Source: Shewanella aestuarii (GTDB taxonomy: Bacteria > Pseudomonadota > Gammaproteobacteria > Enterobacterales > Shewanellaceae). From it: a DNA stretch of 64,000 nt. How positions within the stretch are numbered: the first letter of the stretch is position 1; every line of letters starts with the position of its first letter. Made by a program: the position numbers and the translations under genes. The stretch covers positions 1 to 64,000 of the forward strand of contig NZ_BMOT01000003.1 in assembly GCF_014647215.1 (NCBI RefSeq), read 5' to 3'. A model generated the notes under the pieces. It made no database searches. It had not been told where the DNA came from and saw nothing but the letters and a program-made list of their open reading frames with translations. Below, in pieces: positions 1-6,695 of the stretch.

Positions 1-112
1 GGGAGCACGACTTAGTATTAGAATGAAGCGCTTAAATAGTGTAGAGCAACTCAAAGCAATCAGCTTTTCGAATTATTATTTAATGTCGAGTGACGTTAGA
101 TAAACCAAATTT

Positions 113-143
113 GTCTGGAAACCATAGAGCTTCATTTCCAGGC
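113..143 (+). ncRNA. Spacer hairpin A upstream of tRNA-Thr
   Basis: A 9-bp stem (GTCTGGAAA pairing with TTTCCAGGC, including one G-U pair) closes a 13-nt loop reading CCATAGAGCTTCA. The same hairpin recurs at 333-364 with the loop kept and the stem changed at both sides, so it is probably an RNA structure of the tRNA precursor. Function is unknown; a processing signal or a released small RNA are both possible. Confidence 0.45.
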
Positions 144-221
144 GCCTAATACGCTTTAAATAGCAAAAGTAATGAAATTGTATCTACTCAGTAGTCATTT
201 CAGAAACATAAAAGCAGTTTT

Positions 222-297
<76 letters not shown>

Positions 298-332
298 CGA
301 ACAAACTAGTGAAACGTCCTAGTATAAAATTT

Positions 333-364
333 GTTTGGAAACCATAGAGCTTTCATTTCCAAAC
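333..364 (+). ncRNA. Spacer hairpin B downstream of tRNA-Thr
   Basis: Second copy of the hairpin at 113-143: stem GTTTGGAAA/TTTCCAAAC, loop CCATAGAGCTTTCA. A C-G pair and a U-G pair of copy A are both replaced by U-A pairs here, which is compensatory change. It lies between tRNA-Thr and the transcription terminator. Confidence 0.45.
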
Positions 365-392
365 TCCTAAATTCTCTTTAAGAGAGCAATAA

Positions 393-420
393 GCCCGTTA
401 CTAACGTAACGGGCTTTTTT
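393..420 (+). terminator. Rho-independent terminator of the tRNA-Thr transcript
   Basis: A 9-bp stem GCCCGTTAC/GTAACGGGC with a short loop is followed by a run of T. It ends the tRNA operon and separates it from dmeF. Confidence 0.85.
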
Positions 421-532
421 GTGTCTGCATTATTCGTGTTAAGTTTATCAATCAGGACTATGTTACTGATTTATTCATTTTCTTGATTAGAGGCAATATC
501 ATTATAAAAATTGATTATTGTTTCATTAATGC

Positions 533-561
533 TTGTTGTCACGAATAAAGCTGGTTATAAC
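533..561 (+). promoter_or_regulatory. Possible sigma-70 promoter of dmeF
   Basis: TTGTTG (533-538) and TATAAC (556-561) are separated by 17 bp. This leaves a leader of about 30 nt before the ATG at 601. No dmeR-type repressor gene or obvious metal operator lies nearby. Prediction from consensus only. Confidence 0.35.
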
Positions 562-600
562 ATGTAGATACCCAATCCACTTAGATAGCACTTTTTACCT

Positions 601-1590
601 ATGTCTCTACATTCAATCAGTAAATGGTCACAACCTAGCCGATTCCAACAGCACAATTTTGAGGGTGAGAAAAATACTCGATATGTGCTGTATCTTACAT
701 TAGTCACTATGATCATCGAGATTGTTGCAGGAACAATATACGGTTCTATGGCATTACTCGCTGATGGCTGGCACATGGGGACACATGCCGCAGCTTTCAT
801 GATTACTCTTTTTGCGTACCATTATGCGCGTAAACATGCCAATTCTCCTCAGTTTACCTATGGAACAGGTAAGGTCGGGGTTTTGGGTGGATTTACCAGT
901 GCGATCGCATTAGGTTTAGTCGCATTAGTCATGCTAATAGAATCAATAAGCCGTTTATTTAATCCCCATAATATTCAATTTGAACAGGCTATTTTAGTTG
1001 CTGTTATTGGCCTTACGGTCAATATCGTTAGTGTATTTCTGTTGAAGGATCATCATACTCACGACCATCACGACCATCACGACCATCACGACCATCACGA
1101 CCATCATGACCATCATGACCATCATGATCATCATGACCATAATCTTACTGCTGCCTACATGCATGTACTTGCGGATGCACTGACCTCTCTATTAGCGATT
1201 TTCGCTCTATTATTTGGGAAGTATATGGGGTGGTATTGGTTAGACCCTGTAATGGGGATAGTCGGAGCTGTCATTATCTCTAAATGGGCCTGGGGGTTAA
1301 TACAACATACAAGTCCGCTGTTATTAGATGATAATCAAGCCGTAGCTTTACAAACAAAAGTTTCAGCGTTTTTACAACTTAATGATAAGCATGTTGTTGA
1401 TATTCATTTAATGAGAGTAAATTCATCTGATTTTATTTTGGTAGCGATTATTGTTACTCATGATGATATTGACTGTCTGGCCTTAAAGAAATTAGTCACT
1501 GATAAATTTTCACAGATTAAGCATGTCACTTTGGAAATCCATCTATGTGATCTGCCTGACTGTGGGCAAGCGGCATCATTCAATCCATAA
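601..1590 (+). CDS. dmeF: CDF-family Co(II)/Ni(II) efflux transporter, DmeF type
   Basis: A cation diffusion facilitator that would export cobalt or nickel across the inner membrane in exchange for protons. About six membrane segments are visible. The metal site is suggested by H58-x3-H62 in TM2 (within DGWHMGTHA) and H188-x3-D192 in TM5 (HVLADA). A histidine-rich cytoplasmic loop (about 150-180) is built of DHH repeats and is the usual metal-loading loop of the family. The length of 329 residues and the N-terminal SKW segment fit DmeF. The ATG at 601 has no clear Shine-Dalgarno sequence. The gene stands alone between two tRNA genes, without the DmeR repressor often linked to it, so its control is unknown. 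Confidence 0.88.
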   Translation: MSLHSISKWSQPSRFQQHNFEGEKNTRYVLYLTLVTMIIEIVAGTIYGSMALLADGWHMGTHAAAFMITLFAYHYARKHANSPQFTYGTGKVGVLGGFTSAIALGLVALVMLIESISRLFNPHNIQFEQAILVAVIGLTVNIVSVFLLKDHHTHDHHDHHDHHDHHDHHDHHDHHDHHDHNLTAAYMHVLADALTSLLAIFALLFGKYMGWYWLDPVMGIVGAVIISKWAWGLIQHTSPLLLDDNQAVALQTKVSAFLQLNDKHVVDIHLMRVNSSDFILVAIIVTHDDIDCLALKKLVTDKFSQIKHVTLEIHLCDLPDCGQAASFNP

Positions 1591-1645
1591 AAATCTGTAA
1601 CTTGTTTGAAAATGCTTCAGTTAACGGTTTATATTGAAAAAGTGC

Positions 1646-1681
1646 TTTACCTTTTACAGTGGTTTTAGCATAATGCCCCTC
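1646..1681 (+). promoter_or_regulatory. tRNA-Trp promoter with GC-rich discriminator
   Basis: TTTACC (1646-1651), a 17-bp spacer and CATAAT (1669-1674) are followed by GCCCCTCGTC just upstream of the tRNA. A GC-rich discriminator is typical of stable-RNA promoters under stringent (ppGpp/DksA) control. The -10 and discriminator closely match those of the tRNA cluster at 46301-46340. Confidence 0.6.
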
Positions 1682-1687
1682 GTCAAC

Positions 1688-1764
1688 AGGGGTGTAGTTC
1701 CAATTGGTAGAACAGCGGTCTCCAAAACCGATGGTTGCGGGTTCGAGTCCTGCCACCCCTGCCA
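1688..1764 (+). tRNA. tRNA-Trp (anticodon CCA)
   Basis: A 77-nt cloverleaf with encoded CCA. Acceptor AGGGGTG/CACCCCT; anticodon loop CTCCAAA gives anticodon CCA. It is transcribed alone, with its own promoter in front and a terminator directly behind. Confidence 0.97.
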
Positions 1765-1771
1765 AATTTAG

Positions 1772-1803
1772 AAGGCCTAGCAGAAATGCTAGGCCTTTGT
1801 CTT
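1772..1803 (+). terminator. Terminator of tRNA-Trp
   Basis: An 11-bp stem (AAGGCCTAGCA with TGCTAGGCCTT) around a GAAA tetraloop, followed by TTTGTCTTTT, starting 8 nt after the tRNA. Confidence 0.85.
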
Positions 1804-2039
1804 TTCTGACTTTTATTCATTTTTCTATATTAAAACCACTTTTAAACTCATACTCATATTCTTCAGTATTTTCTATGAGGTGACAAAATGGTGACCACAA
1901 CTATTTAGATATAGTTGTTTTATCTGTAATTTCTCTATTGATTCTTAATTTATATTAAGAAATGTTTAAGTTCCAAATTTGGTGGGGTTTAATCAAACGC
2001 CGAGTGTAGAGCTGCTGTTAGATCCTCTGTAGTTGTGGG

Positions 2040-2113
2040 ATTACGATTGCTTGACAAATAGGAGTCCATGTAGCTCAAATAAAGGTGTGCGTTTCGAGTA
2101 ATAGACGTTTCAA
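2040..2113 (-). pseudogene. Remnant of a PIN-domain (VapC-like) toxin
   Basis: Overlapping the antitoxin stop (ATTGA), a TTG codon at 2113 opens a frame reading L-KRLLLETHTFI and then a TGA at 2075-2077. This resembles the start of PIN-domain toxins (MK-LLLDTHTFIW), but the first catalytic Asp of DTH is Glu and the Trp codon has become a stop. With one frameshift, further toxin-like residues (MDSYLSSN) follow before the reading is lost. The toxin is therefore inactivated and mostly deleted. The match is by eye and short. Confidence 0.45.
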
Positions 2114-2352
2114 TAAATGCCCTCCTCATTAAACAAGGTCGCAACTTCATTATCGCCAGCGTTGATCTCCGCCCCTAAATTGAAGCCCTGATCTTTATAT
2201 GCGCCTAATTTTCTTGGCTGCATTACTGCATCAATAGGAACTATCTTTACAAGTGGCTTTCCCGATTTTGTGATCACAACCTCATTACCGTTTAATGCTT
2301 CAACAATAAGTGATGAGAGCGTGGCTTTGGCAACGTGCAAATTAACCTGCAT
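2110..2352 (-). CDS. Type II antitoxin, Phd/YefM family (orphan)
   Basis: An 80-residue protein beginning MQVNLHVAKATLSSLI and containing EVVITKSGKPLVKIVP, the conserved N-terminal DNA-binding and dimer core of Phd/YefM antitoxins paired with PIN toxins. The C-terminal half (about 45-80), which would wrap the toxin, is acidic. ATG at 2352 is chosen because GAGGGG lies 6-8 nt upstream; an in-frame TTG at 2376 lacks this. Only a decayed toxin fragment follows. The antitoxin may survive as a regulator or as protection against a related toxin elsewhere, which is inference. Confidence 0.8.
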   Translation of the reverse strand: MQVNLHVAKATLSSLIVEALNGNEVVITKSGKPLVKIVPIDAVMQPRKLGAYKDQGFNLGAEINAGDNEVATLFNEEGIY

Positions 2353-2371
2353 TTTTAACCCCTCAATATGA

Positions 2372-2400
2372 TTCAACTAGGTTCAACTAGGTTCAACTAA
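2372..2400 (-). promoter_or_regulatory. Triple 10-bp direct repeat, probable antitoxin operator
   Basis: Three head-to-tail copies of a 10-bp unit (TTCAACTAGG on the plus strand, the last copy shortened) lie about 20-48 bp upstream of the antitoxin ATG. One-turn spacing suits cooperative binding by an autoregulating antitoxin. The reverse strand also carries TTGAAC hexamers resembling a -35 element. Confidence 0.45.
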
Positions 2401-3374
2401 AGTGTGAAATGAGTGCAATTATACAATGTTCAATAATGACATTTGACCACCGCAACAAATCAGTCAGTTTACCTAAGTAAAGCAGATTGAATGACTTTTA
2501 CAGATCTGCGTTTGCACTAAAAGAATTAATGCACTAATCAAGTAATTCAATTAATGGGATTTTTAAATCAAAATCTCAAACTGTGGAGTCAGCTTAAGGC
2601 ATTGTATTAGTTGTAATAAAAATAATTAAACATTAGGCTGCGCTCGTGGTATCTATACTTTTTTACATCAATTTGGCACAGTTGCCAAGTTGCATAGCAG
2701 GGTTAAATATTTCCCGGCAGTTATTTACGTCTAATACCAACGGCTGTGCAGCCAATAATCAAGATTCTTTCTTAGAGTGGATGTTTTGGTGTTTTGCAAT
2801 CAGATTCAATAGGCTGGAATCTTTATTGGTTGCCATATTAAAAGCGCTCATCAAAAAGTGACAAGTTAATTTATATTCCTAAGTGTATGGCCATCACTGG
2901 CTTAAAGGGCGCTAAAATTGACTCGGTAAACCCAAAATATCTGTTTTCTGATTTTCACTTCAATTCCGTATTGTCGAATTAAACCACCCAAATCGAGACA
3001 AAAAATGAACGTCAATGAGTGATTAATTTTCAGTTTAGTTATAAAGTAACCATTAGCTTTTAGGTGTGCGTCTTGTTACGTCAACGAATATCACATAAGT
3101 TATTAGCGCCCATATTGCGGGCGTTTTAAGCGAATTCATTGAGAATTTAATCATCAATAACTCCGATGATAAATCTTCAACAGGGTTAAAAATCGCGGGG
3201 ATTATCTTTATTGATTAAGAGCATACTCAGTGAGTCATTTAAGCTAAAAATTATCGAGTTGAATTTATTTCACCAGCATGGATGGGCAATGCAGAGCTTT
3301 TTGCCGTTTGAATTTATGCTAATATGCATGGGTCTTTGATTAACGTTCATTATTGTTTTTTTATTGGGATATTT
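2401..3374. other. Non-coding accessory stretch before nagB
   Basis: AT-rich sequence with stops in all frames except a 71-codon plus-strand frame (2646-2861) with no family signature and no ribosome-binding site. A small hairpin followed by TTTT (CGCCC/GGGCG, 3107-3127) looks like a weak terminator with no gene feeding it. TTGCCG (3301-3306) and TATGCA (3323-3328) could form the nagB promoter. It may be the remains of lost genes, but no recognisable relic was found. Confidence 0.4.
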
Positions 3375-4175
3375 ATGCAAATTATTATTTTAGAAAATGC
3401 TCAGCAAGTTGCGAGCAATGCAGCGCAATGGGTTGCAGAAGTCATCAAACAAAAAACAAATCCGGTTCTAGGTCTTGCAACGGGTAGCACGCCGATTAGT
3501 TTATACAAACTGCTTGTTGAAAAGCATCAACAAGCTCAATTAAGCTTTGAAAATGTGACTACATTTAATCTTGATGAATATCATAATATTGAAGCGGAAA
3601 ATGCCCAAAGCTACCGTACCTTCATGAAAGAAAATTTGTTTGATCATGTCAACATTGATCAAGAAAAGACATATTTGCCAACTTGTCGCAGTGATCAAAA
3701 TCCTCGCGTTCAAGGTCTTGCATACGAAGAGCAAATTAAAAATGCAGGTGGCGTAGATTTGCAAATTTTAGGTATTGGTGCCAATGGTCACATCGGCTTT
3801 AACGAACCAACGTCAAGCCTAGCGTCGCGTACTCGTATTAAAACCTTAACCAAGCAAACGTTACAAGATAACAGTCGCTTATTTAAAAAAGATGAATACC
3901 AACCTACTATGGCAATGACCATGGGGATCGCAACTATTCTTGATGCACGTTATGTATTGCTTATGGCAACGGGCAAGAATAAAGCTGCAGCGGTTAAGCA
4001 AATGATCACAGGTCCAGTAACGGCTATGTGTCCAGCATCTGCCTTACAAATGCATGAAAATGCAATTATTCTTATTGATAAAGACGCCGCGAGCGAATTA
4101 ACTGAGCAAGAATACTTCCAATGGGCAAACCAAGAACACCAAAAAATTAACCAAACCTTCGGATTATTCATTTAA
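3375..4175 (+). CDS. nagB: Glucosamine-6-phosphate deaminase (NagB-I family)
   Basis: Converts glucosamine 6-phosphate to fructose 6-phosphate and ammonia in amino-sugar catabolism. ATG at 3375 gives 266 residues, the size of E. coli NagB; the longer frame from 3324 adds 17 unlikely residues. Family motifs are GLATGSTP (33-40), FNLDEY (64-69, general-base Asp67) and LGIGANGHIGFNEP (132-145). The GANGHIGFNEP form resembles the Bacillus-type enzyme rather than GNDGHIAFNEP of the allosteric E. coli enzyme. No nagA, nagK, nagP or nagR is adjacent, which is unusual. Many Shewanella use a different SIS-domain deaminase (NagB-II). Confidence 0.92.
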   Translation: MQIIILENAQQVASNAAQWVAEVIKQKTNPVLGLATGSTPISLYKLLVEKHQQAQLSFENVTTFNLDEYHNIEAENAQSYRTFMKENLFDHVNIDQEKTYLPTCRSDQNPRVQGLAYEEQIKNAGGVDLQILGIGANGHIGFNEPTSSLASRTRIKTLTKQTLQDNSRLFKKDEYQPTMAMTMGIATILDARYVLLMATGKNKAAAVKQMITGPVTAMCPASALQMHENAIILIDKDAASELTEQEYFQWANQEHQKINQTFGLFI

Positions 4176-4218
4176 TCGGTTTGACCAATGTCGGAGTTAA
4201 GCTGACATTTTTCCTCTA

Positions 4219-4248
4219 AAAAGTCATGTTGATTGACATGGCTTTTTT
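4219..4248 (+). terminator. Terminator of nagB
   Basis: An 11-bp stem (AAAAGTCATGT with ACATGGCTTTT, one T-G pair) around a 6-nt loop, ending in T residues, 43 nt after the nagB stop. Confidence 0.75.
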
Positions 4249-4249
4249 A

Positions 4250-4539
4250 TGCCACAATTTGACTGCCGCCTTTATGCGTATTACATAGCAGGCTGACTAA
4301 GTTCGCAGTTATGGGCATTTTAATTGAATCTTGGCCGCATGGCTTGAACGTATTCATATTCGCTAGCCTTTCTAAGTTGCCATACGCAATGGCGGCTCAC
4401 TCATTCAATTGCAGTCGGTTTGCTGTGTTGGACTCAATGCAGCTAACAAGCACAATGTCGGTAGGATTTTGCCTTTGGCTTTCCCTCATCCCCGCTAACC
4501 TGATATTCTTAGTTCACAATGGGTTTTTAGATAGTGAAC
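4250..4539. other. Intergenic region between nagB and holD
   Basis: No supported gene: the frames present have no start signals or family features. TGATATTCT near 4501-4509 could serve as a -10 element for holD, but no convincing -35 was seen. Confidence 0.3.
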
Positions 4540-4890
4540 ATGGAAAAATCAGCGTTTCTTGATGCGATGAACATTACTCGTTGGCGCAGTGCCGATAAGC
4601 CGGGTAAACCTTTTTTAGTATTGCATGATATTGATGCTGATTTGTCTGCGCAGCCTTTTATTGAACAGGTGCTTGGGCTAGTTAATGTATCGCTTGACCA
4701 ATGTGACTTTGACTGTGAAACACATAGAGGCCCACAGGTTGTTTGGGATATGCGTAAAACCAAACGTCGTCCACGTGTCGCTTGGCTTGTTACCGCTCCA
4801 CTTGATGATGTGATGCAAAATGGTGATGAAAAACGTCAGCTTTGGCAGCAAATTTGTAAGGTCGTTAATAAACAGCAAAAAGAGAGGTAA
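4540..4890 (+). CDS. holD: DNA polymerase III psi subunit (HolD)
   Basis: Psi joins chi to the clamp loader and helps contact SSB. Recognition rests on the N-terminal NITRWRS segment, which matches the ITQW motif of E. coli psi, and on LWQQIC near the C-terminus. The middle of psi is poorly conserved. The protein is 116 residues from ATG 4540; a GTG at 4534 is an alternative, and neither has a strong ribosome-binding site. In E. coli holD is followed immediately by rimI. Here rimI lies about 11 kb away at 16040 beyond the tor genes, which supports both assignments and suggests insertion or rearrangement. Confidence 0.8.
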   Translation: MEKSAFLDAMNITRWRSADKPGKPFLVLHDIDADLSAQPFIEQVLGLVNVSLDQCDFDCETHRGPQVVWDMRKTKRRPRVAWLVTAPLDDVMQNGDEKRQLWQQICKVVNKQQKER

Positions 4891-4932
4891 GTGGCTGGCA
4901 CTCATACCACGACACACTCGTTAACCTTTGTG

Positions 4933-4948
4933 TTCATATTCTTTCATA
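4933..4948 (+). promoter_or_regulatory. TorR operator of torF
   Basis: TTCATA-TTCT-TTCATA is an exact match to the TorR direct repeat known from S. oneidensis (TTCATA-N4-TTCATA). Two more TTCATA hexamers follow at 4964-4969 and 4986-4991, with starts spaced 10, 21 and 22 bp, close to whole helical turns. The box lies about 100 bp before the torF start codon, as expected for an activator site. Confidence 0.88.
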
Positions 4949-5046
4949 TTTATTTCTTGTCAGTTCATATACATCCTAATAGCCATTCATAAGTTTTCCC
5001 TATAGTCATCCTATCAACAATAAGTGGTAAATATAGGGTGATAATT

Positions 5047-5796
5047 ATGAACAAAATACATCAACTGACTCAATCAGCTTTACTTAGCAGCTTACTCTTG
5101 ACCGCAATGCCATTCGCATTTGCCGCCGATGATACCGAGGTGTTAGGGGGTAAAATTAGCGGTAACATGACTTTCGCATCTGATTATGTTTTTCGGGGTG
5201 AATCTGAAACCATGGACGGCGACGTTCCCGTGGTACAAGGCACGTTAGGTTGGGCTAACGATGATGGCTGGTATACTGGCGTTTTTGCTTCAAATATTAA
5301 GTTTGCCGATCCTAATTTAGAAATCGTTACTGCGCCATACATTGGTAAGGCAGGCGAGTTTGGTGATAGCGGCATTACCTATGATGTAATGGTCTTTTCT
5401 TACCTTTATCCGGGAGCGTCGTATTCAAACTACACCGAATTATGGATTAAAGTGGGTAAACAGTTTGGCCGTGCAAATCTGCAACTTGAAGTGACACCAA
5501 CGGTGGAAGACTGGTTTGGTGTTGATGGTTGGCAAGGGGTGAACTATGCGGTACATCCTAGTTATCAATTCGATAGCGGCTGGAAAGTTTCAGGCAGTGT
5601 TGGATACCAGGATTTAGATGGCGAGGGTGCAGAAGGTTGGGGACATTGGAATCTTGGCGTCAGTAAAGCCTATGCAGGGATTAATTTTGACGTGCGTTAC
5701 CATGGCAGCACAGTTGATTCTGATCATAAAGTGTATGGCACCCAAACCGAAATTTTTGATGATCGCCTCGTTGTAGGCATCAGCAAAAGCTTCTAA
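5047..5796 (+). CDS. torF: TorF-like TIGR02001 family outer-membrane protein
   Basis: A 249-residue exported protein. The signal peptide is residues 1-26 (cleavage at AFA-ADD), followed by alternating hydrophobic/aromatic strands, a conserved DYVFRGES segment and a C-terminal Phe, the pattern of a small beta-barrel in the TIGR02001 (Gcw_chp) family. ATG 5047 has AGGGTG upstream; the GTG at 5038 is less suitable. In S. oneidensis, torF is a TorR-activated gene encoded away from the tor operon; here the gene sits inside the locus behind an exact TorR box. It may help TMAO or trimethylamine cross the outer membrane, which is inference. The name TorF relies on family plus operator. Confidence 0.75.
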   Translation: MNKIHQLTQSALLSSLLLTAMPFAFAADDTEVLGGKISGNMTFASDYVFRGESETMDGDVPVVQGTLGWANDDGWYTGVFASNIKFADPNLEIVTAPYIGKAGEFGDSGITYDVMVFSYLYPGASYSNYTELWIKVGKQFGRANLQLEVTPTVEDWFGVDGWQGVNYAVHPSYQFDSGWKVSGSVGYQDLDGEGAEGWGHWNLGVSKAYAGINFDVRYHGSTVDSDHKVYGTQTEIFDDRLVVGISKSF

Positions 5797-5914
5797 ATCT
5801 AGATAAAATATATTTTAGGATCTGCTTGGCACCCTGAGTTTGTGCTGAACAGGTCCTTTTTTATCGCTACTTTATCGCTTTCACCCACATTAGTTGATTG
5901 TTGCTATATCCATA

Positions 5915-5930
5915 TATGAAAAATTATGAA
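5915..5930 (-). promoter_or_regulatory. TorR operator at the torR promoter
   Basis: TATGAA-AAAT-TATGAA on the plus strand is an exact TorR box (TTCATA-N4-TTCATA) on the minus strand, 40-55 bp before the torR start. In S. oneidensis the equivalent site overlaps the torR -10 and represses it, so negative autoregulation is likely here too. Confidence 0.85.
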
Positions 5931-5969
5931 TAATAATGGATATTGATTCCACACTAACTGGAAAATGAA

Positions 5970-6695
5970 ATGGCACATACTGGGTTAGCAAGTACTGTAC
6001 TCGTTGTTGATGATGAAGCAGTGATCCGTGCTCGGCTAAAAGGCTACTTTGAGCGAGAGGGCTACCGTGTACTTGAAGCCGCAGATGGTGAGCAAATGTG
6101 GCAACAGTTTGCTAAACAACACATAGATTTAGTGATGTTAGATGTGAATTTGCCCGGTGTGGATGGTTTAAGCTTAGCCCGTGATTTACGCAGCCGTTCC
6201 GATGTCGGGATTATTTTGGTTACAGGCAGAGATGAAACTATCGACAAAATTGTCGGCCTTGAAATGGGCGCCGATGATTATGTGACTAAACCCTTTGAAC
6301 TTAGAGAGCTGTTGGTTAGGGTGAAAAACTTGCTATGGCGGATTTCGTTAGTTAAAAAAGCTCAGCAGGAAGTGGTTAAGCAATTTGAAAAAAGTGATGA
6401 CTTAATTGTTTTCGACCAATATGTTTTAGAACTCAATAGCCGTAAGTTATCTCGCGGTGATGAAGTGATTAAACTCACCAAAGCGGAATTTGAGCTACTG
6501 ACGGCTTTTGCTTTACACCCACAACAGGTTTTATCTCGCGAACGTTTAATGCAGCAAACAAGTCATCGTAATGAAGATGTCAATGACAGAACCATAGACG
6601 TCATTATTCGCCGTTTACGTAACAAGCTTCAGGCTGATTTATTTGTTACCGTACATGGTGAAGGTTACTTATTTGCCACTAAGGTTGAAGACTAG
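5970..6695 (+). CDS. torR: TMAO response regulator TorR
   Basis: OmpR/PhoB-type response regulator that activates torECAD and torF when phosphorylated by TorS. The receiver domain (about 8-120) has the acidic pair D14-D15, phospho-acceptor D58 (VMLDVNLPG), T85 and K107 (VTKPFE). The C-terminal winged-helix domain (about 140-236) includes LTKAEFELL and the recognition-helix region NDRTIDVIIRRLRNKL. Length is 241 residues against 230 in E. coli TorR. GGA lies 9 nt before the ATG. The 3' end overlaps convergent torT by 17 bp. A TorR box in its promoter indicates autoregulation. Confidence 0.95.
   Translation: MAHTGLASTVLVVDDEAVIRARLKGYFEREGYRVLEAADGEQMWQQFAKQHIDLVMLDVNLPGVDGLSLARDLRSRSDVGIILVTGRDETIDKIVGLEMGADDYVTKPFELRELLVRVKNLLWRISLVKKAQQEVVKQFEKSDDLIVFDQYVLELNSRKLSRGDEVIKLTKAEFELLTAFALHPQQVLSRERLMQQTSHRNEDVNDRTIDVIIRRLRNKLQADLFVTVHGEGYLFATKVED

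Noticed and set aside
1..30. Possible 3' part of another tRNA at the left edge
   Set aside because: The first bases show fragments like a tRNA body (GGGAGCACGA), but no acceptor/TPsiC arm could be folded.
1060..1140. Tandem repeats read as a CRISPR-like array
   Set aside because: The 9-bp unit is in frame within dmeF and has no spacers; it encodes a His-rich loop.
2646..2861. 71-codon plus-strand frame in the accessory gap
   Set aside because: No ribosome-binding site, no family resemblance, atypical composition; treated as chance.
4311..4562. 83-codon frame before holD
   Set aside because: Overlaps the holD start out of frame, has no initiation signal and no recognisable motif.
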